A stretch of DNA of 64,000 nt from Apricaphanius iberus (GCA_028564705.1 JAPXFQ010000113.1:2356001-2420000), one strand, 5' to 3'. Shown: positions 1-13,243, counted from the first letter of the stretch. The notes: generated from the sequence alone by a model not told the origin. Numbers and translations are program-made.

Positions 1-1639
1 TATTCACTCTTTAAGCAGTTAAGATTGACTAAATAATATATTCAATAGTTAAAGCTGCATTAATGTACCACTTTAATGTGGGCCTGTAGTTAGAAGAGCT
101 TTTGCCACATTAAATCACATGGGAAATAAACTGATTTATCCTTTCAGAATTTTGAATCATAAGATACTGTTGTTGAACACCTCCTTTATATCTCATGGCT
201 TAAAACACTAATGTGGAATAAATATCAGCTCCCAAAATACATCCTATGATGGCTTATTTAGTCTTGTCCCTGTACTAGTTGTGCAGAGAGTTATCGTGTA
301 ACAGCATTAATTAACAGGCGTCTCCGAAGCCTCCCACTCACATATTGCATCAAAGTCACAGCCAGTGTCCTTGTCCAAAAACTCAATTCTGTCAAATCAA
401 GATATGCAGCGCTACTACGCAATGCAACATTCTCATAACGCTGCATACAATAGAAAGATATTTAAATTAAACTAATAATGATTACAACAAAAGCAGTGGA
501 GCTTTCAAATTACATCCTTATCACAAACAACTTAAATGAAAGACACTTTAACCAGCAGCCCCAAGGAAGGTTTTAGGCTAAATTAAAGTGGAAACTGCAT
601 ACTCTTATATCTCATACCACAAAGGTATCCCTACAGAGCAAAAAATGAGGAATGCCTCCAAAGCTTGGACAGTAATCTCTCCTCTGGAGGTCAAATCTAA
701 CATGGCAGGTTAGTGTCTGTGGAGATTGACAGCCTGGAGAAATACGGCTGCCAGGCGCTCACAATGCACAGTGACAGTGAACACCTCCCAGGAAAAAGGC
801 TGGTTACCAAGCCTTATAGAGCGACTGTCAGAGGGCGCCTGCCGTCAGAGCTGCTGCCGACTCCGCGCTGACAGACTCTGTCAGCCCGTCTCTATCATAT
901 CGAAGCAATCTCAGTCATGTAAACACCAGCTTGTCTGAGAAGTGGATAGATCTGAGCTGTATGAATCGTAATCAGAAGCATTTCCAGAAAACAAATCACA
1001 TGTAAACCCTTTGTATTTGTATTTCTATTTTTCATTACCACAAAATGAATGTCTGAAACAGAATAAAGAGTAAAAATTTATATTTTTAATTAACTGTAAA
1101 GAAAGTTAATTAAAGCAGCAGATACAAACATTTTATAAATAAGTCATTTTCAGCAATTACCATTTTATTTAAAAAAAAGATTAGGTTATGATGTACATAG
1201 ATGAGTCTTTTCTCTTCATAAACCTTATGTAAAAATATATTCTCCCACATTTTTATTTTTGTAGAGAGTAAATAATCTATATTGTATCAGGATTTCTTTA
1301 AATTTGTATTTACATGCATACACTAAAGACATTATTTGCTGTAGAATTACAAAAACTCACTTAAGGAGAACCAAAAAGGCAAAAAAATTCTTTAAAAGCA
1401 ACACAGCTAAGTAAATGTATGAACAGCATGTGGTAATTCTGCATAAGGTTTAAACTTTTATTATTCAGAAGGTAAAAGACTGTTTATATAGTTTGCATGG
1501 TTGTAAAAATGGGTCTGTCACTATTGTTTATGCAGGTAAGCTTTTAAGTCATAAAACTCTGGGGTGAGTTTTATTGCAAGCTGTAAAAAACAGGATGTCT
1601 GTAGATTTAGGGTGTTGCCATAAAACCATAAACTCAGAA
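1..1639. other. Unassigned AT-rich sequence
   Basis: No recognisable gene or repeat. A somewhat GC-richer patch at 720-900 gives a 70-codon frame without similarity to anything I know. Confidence 0.6.
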
Positions 1640-1940
1640 TGAGCTTTTAAGAAAAGACGTCTCACCCATATGACTGTATAATTTTCTGACAGCCAATAAG
1701 AGCTAAGAGACTGTTTGGAAATGATCTGATTGGAGTAAGATTCGAGGGAGAAGAAACGCCTAGAGGCCCGGTTGTCTATAAAGCTGTGAAATGAAGATCA
1801 GTTAATTGTTCAGATTTCTTTAAAACTGGACCACAGGGGAACGACGGGGGCAAAATTCCTCTGTAAAACTGCAATTTGTTAATCTGTTCAAAATAAATGT
1901 TAAACTTGAAATTGGCTCCATTTTGTTTCTGCTTGAACAT
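1640..1940 (+). promoter_or_regulatory. LTR-like promoter/polyA block, possible solo LTR
   Basis: A CCAAT box lies at 1693-1697 and an inverted one (ATTGG) at 1729-1733. A TATAAA follows at 1777-1782 and an AATAAA at 1892-1897, about 115 bases after the TATA. That order and spacing (CCAAT, TATA, short transcribed part, polyA signal) is what a retroviral or gypsy-type LTR has in U3-R-U5. The stretch is also more GC-rich around 1750-1775 than its surroundings. I could not find convincing TG...CA ends with a matching short target duplication, nor any internal retroviral sequence beside it. It could equally be a cryptic promoter or chance. Confidence 0.28.
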
Positions 1941-4900
1941 GCATTGAATTACTTATGATAATTATTTAATTCAACAAGCACCAACATTCGTTAGCCTAAA
2001 ATGGATTTAAAAAGCATTAATTTCAGTTGTTTTATGCTTTTAAAAATAATTTCATGTGTATATTGCTAAAGAAATTTTCAAATGCAATGTTTTTTGTGAT
2101 GCTGTGTGCAAAAATAAAGTACAGCACATCACTAATTGCATGAAATATGTTATCTTACAGGCTTGTGCTGTCTGCATTTTATAAACAAAGGCTGACAGAT
2201 CATGCCCTCAACCAGTGACCCTGCTGTGAGCATATGCACTAATGCAAGGTCACACTGGAGACTGGCCACATGAGGGGAAAACAGCCATCCAATTTGCCTT
2301 GTGAACCCAGCAGACACAAACTCCTAATGTAGTCATCATGCCCTACAATAAAATGTCATTTTGTTTAATAGAAGCCTTTTCCCCCATTAGAAGCTCCAAT
2401 AAAGAGCTCTTGTGCTGAACAGAGGATTCCCTTTTATGTGTGGGAGAGGATGAAAAAAATGATAAGAGGATATCATTGCCAAAAATCTGTTGCATACTCA
2501 GTTTTGAAGAGGCTTTGTTGGCTCCCACAGGGCTCAGCTGTGCTCAAAAGCGTGGCAGCCTTTGATTTTCATGATGACAGGTGGCCATATTTAAATCAGA
2601 GATCCAGTTAATATCAGCTATAAACCACAGAGGCTGGTATTCAGTCAGATCCTCAAGTATTCTGACAGAGATACAATTTCTTTGACTGCAAGTCTGTACA
2701 TCATTGAGAATTTGAAATTAAGACGTAATCGACCTCTGCTGTAGAGTCACTCTTTGGGAATTGCTACCCATTTGAAAGAATCTTTTTTTTTCCACTAATT
2801 TAAACATAACCAAACATAAAAACAACATTTGTGAGATAAAAACAGATTTTTTTTGAAAGTTTTGTCTCTCTAAAAGTCCTTTCTGATAAATTTTGGGGTG
2901 TTTTATAACTGCATTAACCATTATCATGTCTCTGCTTCACAAAGTTGCATCCTATTTCTACATTTTGAAGAAGTCTGTATAATACACATCAAAAAAATGT
3001 ATTCGTTTCATTTATTTTATTGAACAGGTAAATTAGGTTTTGTACCAGCTTCTAGCTCAGAACTAGTTTTCATCTGCAGTCCATGATACACAAAAATATA
3101 TATTACATAAAGACGTTAGTTTTGTTTTGCATTATGACTCCTATGTTTTTAAAGAGGTCCTCTTTTTTATTGTACCATTTATCACTGTGTTACCAATTTT
3201 GATTACTTACTGTATCATTCATGTGTTTATGTGTAATGTTCATTTAGCTTCTAGCCATTCCTCAAAACACTATTAAACTATTTTTTGCACATGATTCTGC
3301 CTAGCTTTTATCTATGTTAAAGCCCTAAGCTTCTTCTTTCCCTGTCTGTGCTAAGCTAAACATACTTCTAAAAAAATGTGTTGCAATTTTTTTTATCTAA
3401 CAATATTTACCTAATTCCTCTCAGTCGTTATGTTTTTTTAGCCCATATTTAAGTTTTTTTGAAACAAAGTCAGGACAAAGTAAGACATTTGAGGAAAACC
3501 CCTTTTGTTGTTGTGGATAATAATAAGTTTTAAATTGTGAATAGCCAAAGGGAACCTCTGTGTTTTGTTTCCTAAAATCTCCATATAATTAATCAACTCA
3601 TACACAACCAATTGAACTTTAAAAATTTGCTTCGGAAAATGTTTTAAAGAATTTTAGTTTTTCTCTTTAAAAAAACATGTTTTGTATATTGTGTTTCCTG
3701 AAGTGTCAAATTTTAAATCAGCAAATACAAAAAGCTTTTTTTTTTTTGGCTCATTCTTTGTTTTTTTTATTTGACCAACAAGTGAGTGATAGTTAAAGTT
3801 TTCAAAAAATCCACAATAAAATCTAACGGGTCTCCAACTCCAGTCCTTATTGACTTCAATTTTAATATAGAACAAAAATAATTTAAATTAATACTAAAAG
3901 CAGTTTTGAATTAATGATATCCTTTAAAAAAGAGCAAAAAAGCTGTCAAAAACTAACCCAAAATAGGAAAGAAAATTGGACTATGATATAAATCATAAAT
4001 TAATTGTGATTTTCCACATTACTAGTTTCACAAGCATCAGACTGATACTGCCTTGGAAATTGCAAAGTGGCTTTACCTAAAATATCTCTTGTAAAAATGT
4101 TCTTATTTGTGTGAGGGGTAACATTTGAAATTACAAGCAAAATAAATTTTAAATGTGATTTTTATAATTGGCATCATTCTTACTGACTAAGGTTTTTTAT
4201 TATGATTCACTTTGTTTTGTAGTGTTGGATTTTAATGAGTGTTAAGCAGCTGGGTTTTTATATTTGTACTTTGTAGATTATAAATAATCTAAAAACCCAA
4301 ATCAGGAGAGATATTCCACATTTTCTTAAGTTATAAATGCTTTTTATTAATACCCTATAAACCTATAAAAACACAAAACATTAAACCATATGTTTATTTA
4401 AAAAAAAAGATTAAGCTAAATTGTAAAAACGTGTGAAAACTTGTAACTTTTTTTACATTAGGTACCAAAGAAGAAAGCGATTGCTCTTGATTAAAATGAT
4501 CGTTAGGCAAAGAACCAAATCACATGTGAAAAAACAGACGAACTTTGTTAAAGAAGTAGCATTTAGGTAAGAAGTTAGAGATCAATAAATATGGAACACG
4601 AAGGAATAAATATTGAGACTCGTTGTTTCATCATCAGCTTGATTTGGTGAGTGTTTGTTGGAAGTTAAAAGAAGAGGCCAGCAGAGGTTATTATGAGTTT
4701 TGTGGGTAAAAGACGTTGTTGTTTTTTCCCTTCATCCTCTGCTTGCCCTTTGTCATGCATCCTCACCTCCAGAGCTGTCACTGGCTTGTCAGAACCAATC
4801 AAAGGAGGCCATGCTGTCTGCCAGCCATGTACCAGTTTAGACAGGATGACATCAAATTTCTGGTGCTACGTGTCAAGGACCATATGAAAACAGATGTCCT

Positions 4901-5529
4901 CATTACTGCCGTGTCCCACTACAGAAGAAATAATACTGAACTTTTCATTATTAGAAAAGAAAAGAATCGTCTCAAGGTTTTTCTGTGGTTTTTATCTTTA
5001 ACATTAAGCATGTCTTGCTTAAGTGGTCCTGGAAATCATCTATTTACTGTATGTCACATTTCTGTAAAACAGCACCATTAATGTCCAATAAGCAAACCCA
5101 GCAAGCTAAAATCTGACTCAAGTGTGCACACAGTGCTGCAAAACAGTGACATGTCAAAGCTCAGTGTTATCCATATATGAAGCCCTGTGAGATCCAGCAT
5201 GACAAAAGTAACTTTATTGAATGGGACAGATCGCCGCTTGTCTGACTGACTTAATCTGTTTGATTGAGCAACGGGACGCCTTCGGCTTCACAAGTCCTTC
5301 AAAGGCCGCAGATTCTGTAAGTGTGAAAAAAAGAGGGAGGGGAAAAAAGCAAGAGGAAAAAAAATCTCCTCACACCCCTTCCTCTCAATATGGCATCCAC
5401 TTAGAGTGCAGTAGCATTTCGAAGATGGATGTATCAATTATCAGCAACTTATTCTTATTTATAAATCTGTAAATCGATTTTTTTTTTAAACTGTGAGGAC
5501 GAACTTTTGTCCTACAAGTAAAACACCCC
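1941..5529. other. Unassigned AT-rich sequence
   Basis: Only short open frames and A/T runs. No repeat family recognised. Confidence 0.6.
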
Positions 5530-5850
5530 CATATCAGAAAACCCTGCATTCATTTGCTCATGCTTAGCCATCTCATTAAGAGAGGGGATCTAACTTTCCA
5601 CCCCGCCCCCTTTTCACTAGCCTGCCCAAACACAAAGCAGACCTCGGCTATCATTGTGCTTGATCTGAATTTTATTTGGAGCTCCATATGCTCCTCCAGC
5701 CCCACTCTTAAAAGGCTGGTGTTGATGCTCGGCTCCTCTTGGCCCATTGAGCATAAAAAAAGGGTCCATTCTGGTACCACACTGCCTATTGTCGGCTTTC
5801 AAAGTGAACAGACAAAAGTAAGAGATCATGAATGAGTGCATGAGAGTCTA
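5530..5850. promoter_or_regulatory. Candidate conserved non-coding block
   Basis: About 300 bases with frames open on both strands, which is expected for non-repetitive GC-richer sequence and not evidence of coding. It has runs such as CCACCCCGCCCCC and no repeat similarity. Conservation is untested. Confidence 0.18.
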
Positions 5851-7432
5851 TTAAAGGTTTTTCAAACAACTTAAACAAAAATCATGATCTGATCAAAAGC
5901 AAATTATTAGTATTATTATTTTTTTTATTTTTTTTATCCTAGATTTCCATTCACATTTAAAGCAGCTAGGACTAACAATGTACATTTGGTGCTAAGAAGA
6001 CAATATTTTTTGTTCTGTAAATGAAAAGCAGTAAGTTAAATAACAAACCATATGTTATGACAACTATGAGCATGAAGGCAGAAAGTTCACTACATAAGAC
6101 AAAAGAAATCTTACACATACTCAGTGGGCGAAAAGACACTTTCATTCACTTCTGTTTAAAGGTGCCCTCTCTGAACAATTTCTCCCACTTAAAATACCCC
6201 AAAAACTCTGTCTCTCATTCTCCAGGTTCCCCCTTTAGTGACAATTTGTCCACATCAGAGAGCCATCATGCTTAACGAGATCTGACTTGTGACACACAGA
6301 TAGGGAGGGGCTGGCGGCACCGTTGGGTGCTCAGCTGCCCCGGGGCTACAGAAAAACGCTGGACTCAGACTGCTGTGTGAGAAGACACAACTGCTTTCTG
6401 CTAAACTCTGCTTTACCACCATGAGCTCTACCAGCCCACAGACTACATCACTGAGCCATCACAAAGGAAAGATTCAAAAGGATCACTGAAGGAAGTGCTG
6501 ATTTGCACCCACTGAGCAATAGACCTGATTGTCTATACATAAATCACATCGGTGTAGACCAATACATGTGTCTAGGTTTAGACAGGAAGAAAGCTTGATC
6601 TAAACTGGTCTAAGTTTAGACTCTCAGATTCTCAAGTACCAGAAAAGCACCTGTAAATCAGGCAGAAATAGTTTGAACTAAAGTACAGCTTCAAATAATT
6701 CAGTTTGAAAGTACTTATCCTTTCTTCAGTATTCTCATTGCAGTAATAATAAGAATACTTTATTCATATTTATTTGAAATTAATATATTACAAAGAAATA
6801 ATGGTAAATATGAGTACATATTTACTGTTTAGTACTGTAAATACTGTACAGATGAATAAAAACATGCATTTTCACCTAAGGTGTTTTTTTTTTGTACCAC
6901 ATTTTAACTGTGGGACAAACATTTTTGTTGGATCATCTGAGAAGAAATTCAACCTATTTTCAGAAAAAGAAAAAAAATAGGATGTTTAGCTTGAAGAATA
7001 ATTTCCAAACAGAGGTGACGAGAGGTGACAAGAAAATAAACTTTTCTTTGCTATTTGAACTTGTATTTGTACTTACATGTACTCTACAGTAGCACTACTA
7101 GTAACTTTTGCAATTAAGAAGTCCCGTTCAATAAAGGATAATAAGTCCTCATAAGGTGACTTAATCTACACAACAGGGCAGCTCAAGAACTGCTTCCTTT
7201 AGTACTTCAAAATAAGTCCTAAATATAGATAAAAACAGTGGTAGGACTGCAAGGCCTTCTCTACTGGCCTATACATAATCGGACAAGACTCTTTTTTGTA
7301 AACATTTTTAAATAAAATTATTTTTCCTTTCCTGTTCTCTTTACGTCCAATTATATTCACTTGGTTGTGCTGCTTCCAGTGGTATATATATTGATAGCGT
7401 TTTATCTATTGACATTTCACCTAGATTGTGTT
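5851..7432. other. Unassigned AT-rich sequence
   Basis: A T-rich run lies near 5905-5938. A GC-richer patch near 6300-6450 is not coding by eye. Confidence 0.6.
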
Positions 7433-7463
7433 GTCATACCATATACCATACCATACCATACCA
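7433..7463. repeat. CCATA microsatellite
   Basis: Short imperfect run of CCATA/CCATATA units, a simple-sequence repeat. Confidence 0.8.
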
Positions 7464-7582
7464 ATTTTGTTTATAAAGTAAAGGCTGTGTGAAATCTGCT
7501 TGAGGCTTTCTGAATCAACAGAGCAGAATCCTGTGTGCTATAATTGATTGGACACAATCAGTTGTGATAGCCAATCAGCTCT

Positions 7583-7623
7583 TGAGTATGCAAGACCAAC
7601 GGTGATTTGGTCTTGCATACTCA
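7583..7623. repeat. Perfect 17-bp inverted repeat (hairpin)
   Basis: The arms at 7583-7599 and 7607-7623 are exact reverse complements separated by a 7-base loop. A weaker inverted pair (TGATTGG/CCAATCA) lies just upstream, near 7549-7578. The structure could be a small MITE-like palindrome or a hairpin RNA precursor. No flanking target duplication was identified. Confidence 0.85.
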
Positions 7624-7993
7624 TCCTGTGATTTTTGTATAATATCTGTACTGAACCCAAAGATTTGTTAGCTTCTTTTAACCTACAATGGCTGAAGAAG
7701 GACAAGAGATAGATTTGGATGCCGATATATTTGCCATGCCATTTTCAAGATGGACCTTTCAAGAAACACGACCAAACACAGCCTTCAGCATTAGCCTCCA
7801 TGTCCACACAAAATGACTCCTACAGTATACCTGAAGTACAACAGAGCCATTGAAGTTTTCCTGAGAAAAGAAAATATGTATTTTATTTTCAAATAAGCAT
7901 GCAATATGGAGAAGATCCATGTTAGCTACACTCACTACATTGATGGACACTTACTACAGATACAACTGAATAGGTATTAACTTGTCAGACGAT

Positions 7994-8016
7994 TGCTGGA
8001 GATAGGCAACCCCCCC
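7994..8016 (+). repeat. Short piece of the GATG-tailed retroelement end
   Basis: About 22 bases (GCTGGAGATAGGCAACCCCC and neighbours) match the same segment of the copies at 9.65, 39.86 and 61.27 kb. The match is cut off on both sides, so this is a very small remnant. Confidence 0.45.
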
Positions 8017-9644
8017 TTCATAGTATTAAAATTTGACGGATAAAAATAGAGGGTGACAGGATTTTTTTTACCCTGCTGGTCAAAATGACAAACAAAAAAC
8101 ATGTCTAGCGCAACCTCTGTGTAATGTATGTGTTTATCTCTATGGATTCCTGAGCCGTGGTGTCATATTGATGGTATTATGAGGTGTATAAATTAAGGTT
8201 GGACTAAGTAGGATATCACTGACGGCCTAGGGGTGAAATTTACAGCCCACTTTTGGATAAAACACAGTAATAACTTAAACATTATGTGTCTGATACAGAT
8301 CATTTGGCTAACGTATTTCCAAATGTCTCCAAATCAAACTGTGATGAGTTCCTCCATTACTTTATTGATAAAGTGGCCACAGTTAGACAAAGTATTAACA
8401 ATATGGTTAGTATCTCTTACAAGCATCTACCGAAATATCAAATTTTTCAATTATTTTTTGTAATAGGACTGTGAATCTATGCAAAGTAAACAAATACTAC
8501 TTATCAATAATATGTTACAACAGATTCAAAAACAATGGTTTCTATAGCAGAAGAATGTTGATTTTAGCAGAATTCTTTATAATGCGTCCATCTTTTCAAG
8601 TTTGGCCCTTAATTAGTCACCTTTGTGCATGGTGGTCTTCTGTCATGTTGCATAGGAAAAACACACATTGCCTTTTTTGAACTTTTTTTGAACCCCCCCA
8701 CCCCCCCCACCCCCCCCCGACACACACACACACGCACACACACACACTGGCTCTGTACTCTCAAAATCACAGCGTGTTGTTTCCGGTCAAGTGCATCAGC
8801 CTGGCCAATATATGAAATTAGGTCAGTTTGGCCATATAGGGGATAACAGTCACACGCAATTTCAAACAAAAAGTTGAATGCTATCAGGGTGGAAAGGGAA
8901 AGTATCTATGGGAAATACAATTGTAAAAACGAAAAACTTCACTAAAATGGTGCGCTATTATACCAAATATAACGAGGCGTATTAACATATTTAGAGAATT
9001 AAGTTTATTCTCCAAGTTTGTGAAAACAAGGAATTTGACTCTGGTTCTGCTTTACAAAATAAAATCTGTCGGCCTGCTCCTGCAAACCATCGTGTTTCCA
9101 TACAAAGTTGACCCTTTAAGGAATCAGCTAAGACGTCAGCATATCTTGAACCCCTCGGCTGTGAGCAGCGTCACTTATCAGTCCCCAAAGGCTGCCACAG
9201 CAGAAGGAATAAAAAGAGATAGATATGGAGGAAGCAGGGATGGTTGTTGTGTTTCTGTTTGCTGTGTTCTTATAAACTGCTTCGCGAGCAAGTATTTTTA
9301 TTTTACAAAGCTGCTTGTTTGGCAACATCCACTTATTTCCTTTTGAATTATAACCAATGACCCAATGACTCTACTGTTCAATTTCCAAATGCATACACCG
9401 AGTATGGTACTCTGATGGTTCCTAATATCGTCAGGTGTACTGCAAGCAGGCGCATATTAGATTAAAAAAAAGGAAAAAAAAATTTTGTTTGTTGGAGTAT
9501 CTTAGTTTTCTATAAAGATAAGAGTTACATAAAAATTATTAAATTTATTTTCAGCACTCATTCCTATTAATGACGACTCTGTAAAACAAATGCCTGATTT
9601 ATTCAGGTAGTGAAATAAGCTAAATAATTGTGTGATAATGATAG
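8017..9644. other. Unassigned sequence around the 8.7 kb simple repeat
   Basis: Apart from the C-tract/CA repeat there is nothing recognisable. The 108-codon frame at 9020-9346 resembles no protein I know. Confidence 0.6.
8693..8747. repeat. C-tract block plus CA microsatellite
   Basis: Runs of 7, 8 and 9 C separated by single A bases (8693-8718) are followed by a CA repeat with one G interruption (8720-8747). On the minus strand the C runs become long G runs able to form a G-quadruplex. CA repeats can adopt Z-DNA. Confidence 0.95.
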
Positions 9645-9730
9645 TTGTGCCCCTGTGATGGACTGGTGACCTGTCCAGGGTGTACCCCGCCTCTCGCCCG
9701 TTGACAGCTGGAGATAGGCACCAGCCGAAA
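9645..9730 (+). mobile_element. Retroelement 3' end fragment (GATG-tail family), truncated
   Basis: The segment carries the fish-repeat phrase for 'ctggtgacctgtccagggtg' and then the 'gccTCTCGCCCGTTGACAGC' block, closely matching the copy at 61272-61400. It breaks off after the GGCACCAGCC word and has neither the AAGCGG segment nor the GATG tail. In fish such ends belong to non-LTR elements ending in GATG repeats (Rex3/RTE-type) or to SINEs using them. The family name is from memory and not verified. Confidence 0.7.
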
Positions 9731-12230
9731 TGATGTCCTTGTGAACCCAATAATATCTTATCTTGAGAACTGAATGTACCTTTTTACTTTCCTAGAGTTG
9801 ATCAAAAGATATATTCATAATGTGGAAAAGAATCTGATTTTAAGCTTCAGTTAAATTATTTTTTTGCTGTACAAGTAGCTTGATTTGATTTTATATAAGA
9901 ATAACATAGACTTATTAATCAGGTGTTAGTGAGACAGAAAATATACCCTCCTTATATTATTGGTCTGAGTCTATTAATTTCAGAGTCAGGAAACAAGGGC
10001 ATTCGCTAGATATCAACAGACAGTATTTGTTGACTGTTTTGATTGAAACTATTGCTCAGTTTCTATTACAATTCGATCATTTACAATGAATAAATGCTTA
10101 ATTATGATTCATTGTTAGTTTCTGTGCCACTAATATGCATGTTGTAGGCATTTAGTTACATTTTAATTGTGCAAAGTAATTTAAAGTATACTACATAGTA
10201 TATATAACTCTCTCTTGAAATTTGACTGCCCAATTTGCAGAAGAACACCCAAATGAAAGCTTCTTTCAAATTAAAATTAAATGAAAATATTTCACTCTGG
10301 TGACTTGAAAACACAAACATTTCTAATTACTCCAGTCATTTTAATTGCTCCATATATGATTTTGTGTCCTTGCTCTCTAATGTTTTATTTTTATCTTGCT
10401 TTCAGTGTGTCCTGCAGAATCCTCAGCCCTGCGGTTACTTTCACCTCTCTCTTGTGGCCCTCTGGCTCTCATCCTTGGCTCTGGCTCCTGACAACCTCAC
10501 CCACTGAGCTACAGATTGGCCAGCATACAATGCCCCAGATCCTCATTCACCAACACAATGCAGTCCCTGGCCATACACCTTGCTCTCTTCCTTACTGTCC
10601 TCACCACATCCCCTCTGTCAGTTTCCCATTTTCTTTTGCTTCTCATTCATTTTATTTGCTCAGATAATTTCTTATTGCTCCCTCCAAGTGCATCTCTTCT
10701 GCTTTGATTGTCTTCCTGGCAACTTGGTGACTGGTGATGCGACGACAGAGACCATCTCCTGCCTTGTACCGTTGCAGGGCTGCATGAGCAGGAAGAGCCA
10801 GAGCCCACAAAGCCTCTACCGAGAGAAACAAAGGTTGTGTGCTCCATCATTCAAACCAAGGGACACTCTGACAGCTGCCTCCGCCACGCTCACACTGACA
10901 AACGGCCAGAAAAACAGATGGTTTGTGCATTCATGACCAGTTTAGTGGAAGCCCAGGAGTCACCCTCCATTCAAGGGGAGGGTTTGTGTCAGCCATTCCA
11001 TGATAAAGCTTTTCAGTCTGGTAGAAAATTAGAAATGCATTTTAAAATTGTCCCTTAATTATCGGGGTCATCCTGGGCGCCGTGGAGGAGATGGGAGGAA
11101 AGAGTCTGGACTCTGGCTTTGTGACACATGACTGATCTGAGAAGATGGGCTGCCTCATTTCACTTTTTAAATCCTGCCAACGCATTAACATACGTTTGTC
11201 AGTTGCTTCTAAAAAGCAGATGCATTTATTTCTGAAGCCAATGCAATCAAGTCATCTTCTGATTAGAACTGGCACTGGAACACTAAACTTTACTAAAACA
11301 GAGTTAAAAACAGGAGTTGCCTAGCAAACATATTTGCATATTTGTAATTTTGTCATGTTATTATCTAATACTTATTTTTATTTTTGGGCATTTATGAGAG
11401 CCACCTTTAAATCAATAACCCATATAATATAAAATCCAGATACCAGACTGGACAGGAGTAAAATTGTGGAAAGGTTAAAAGCTGGGTTAGGTTACAAAAC
11501 AACATCCCAAGATTTAAGGGTTTCATAGAACAGAGCAACTGCAAACTTCCCAAGAAATGCTCTCCTCCTGAACTAACAAACCAGGCAAGAAAGAGCATTG
11601 ATCAGAGATGCAGACATTTTAACCTTTCAGGAGCCAGAGAGAGCCACGGCATGGAAATGAGTATCAGACGACAGTTATCAGCGTAACACTTATCAAAAAG
11701 TGGTACTAGTAAGGCTTGCTAAAGGAAAGCCACCAGAAACAGATATATGCAAGAAGGTGTTCTGCTCATGAGGTAAACATGTTACAAACTGCATGCAAAC
11801 ACTGTGTGGCAAAAAACTAAAAGCCTCACATGACCCTTGAACACACAACGGCGTTGGCTGCATCTCACTGAGGGGAAGCTTTTCTTTAGCAGGGACCGAA
11901 AAGCTGGTCAAAGGTGATGGGAAGACACGGTAGAAAGGACTAATGACAGGTAAAATCAGGGAGAAAACATGTTAGAGGCTGCATAAGAACTGAGAGTAAA
12001 GCCTAGTTTATACTTATGTTAGCAAGTTTGCACAAGCAGTTAAGACAGAGATGGTTTCCTTTTTTACTTCTACAGAGAAGTATGAGCTAAACTTGAGATG
12101 GAGATCAAAGTCCAGACCTTAATCCAATAGGGAATTTGTAGCAAAACCTGAAAAATACAGTTAATGAACGCTCGAGTTTTGTTAAGAAAAACAGGCAAAA
12201 AATTTTGTTTTAACAGCAGGCTATTCCTTT
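9731..12230. other. Unassigned sequence
   Basis: A GC-richer stretch at 10400-11100 carries overlapping frames of up to 128 codons in several phases, none recognisable. The rest is AT-rich. Confidence 0.6.
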
Positions 12231-12345
12231 CAAAATTTTATTTGCAAATAAAAATATGCATATAAATGATACTTTGTGTTGGGTTTATTAGAGAAAATCC
12301 CAATAAAAGTCACTAAATTTTCTAGTTGTAGTATGACAAAATAGC
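12231..12345 (-). mobile_element. Tc1-like transposon terminal fragment
   Basis: The plus-strand text contains the words TACTTTGTGTTGG, AAAATCCCAATAAAA and TATGACAAAAT in the order and spacing found at the transposase-start end of common fish Tc1-like elements. No transposase sequence is left next to it. It is a short decayed terminus whose transposase would have been on the minus strand. Confidence 0.55.
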
Positions 12346-12719
12346 ATAACAGCATAAACTTTAGCAGCGCACTGTATACTGAGGTATCCAGACCAAAACA
12401 AATCCTTATTAATTTCAAAAATTAGAAACTGTAAACTATAATCTGGTCTCTTTAGGTTCCCTTTAACTTATTATAAAACAGCAGCATCTGCACAGTGATA
12501 TTAGCATCTTTTACAACTGTACAAATGCATGTTTAAGGGTTAGCTTTAACCTTTTTTTCATAAAAAGGTTCTATTAAATCAAAATTCAAAAGAAGAATAG
12601 AATTGCTTAATATTATGCTTTCAGATCTTATAGTTTTCATAACTTCCATGTCTTATTGTTATTCAATAAATAATAAGCAGGCAATGTGACAATACATAAA
12701 CAGGTATATGAGACTAAAT

Positions 12720-13110
12720 CAACCTCATCTCATTAAGAAGAGCTTAAGGACTGCTATTAAGCAGTGAGGCGTGAAACATACCGGGCCTCTGAGCATGATC
12801 ATCGAGCTGCTGGCAACACATCCCAAAAAAGTCATTTCCAATTGTAAGAGGAAGCTTTCACCAAGTTGCACTGTATCATAAGCAACACTATTTGCACAAA
12901 TTAGTTAAAGTGCCAGCCAAAGTGACACTGACTGAACTTTGTTTGTTCATCCGTATTAAATTAGTTGCGAGTCTCGTGGCGCCCGAGAGACGAGGCCTAA
13001 CGGCTGAGCAGATATGAATTAAAGATAATGCCAAGCCACTGCACGTCTGTCTCTGCCTGGAAACCATCTGGATCTTCAATATTACATCCTTGTCTACACT
13101 TTTCACACTG
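12720..13110. promoter_or_regulatory. Candidate conserved enhancer-like block
   Basis: Unique sequence of higher complexity than its AT-rich neighbours, with words such as GAGCATGATCATCGAGC, TATTAAATTAGTTGCGAG and GAATTAAAGATAATG and a CpG-containing CTCGTGGCGCCCGAGAGACG segment. No coding frame makes sense. Conservation is untested. Confidence 0.22.
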
Positions 13111-13221
13111 ATCGGGATCACGTTTTTTTCTTTTTTTTTCTTTGTTGTTGTCATTTCTGACGGGCCTTCGTGACGCATCACACCCAGATGTGGTTGCTGA
13201 CCGAACACATTTGTTGAAGGA

Positions 13222-13243
13222 TCGCTCTCTCTCTCTCTTTAGC
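13222..13243. repeat. CT microsatellite
   Basis: Short CT dinucleotide run. Confidence 0.8.

Noticed and set aside
9020..9346. 108-codon open frame
   Set aside because: No recognisable domain, no splice or promoter context; length is within chance for the composition.
10470..10530. A-box-like word on the minus strand (TAGCTCAGTGGGTGAGG)
   Set aside because: No B-box at the right distance and no recognisable SINE body.
10281..10667. 128-codon open frame
   Set aside because: Overlapping frames in several phases are also open in this stretch; low-complexity hydrophobic translation, no family.
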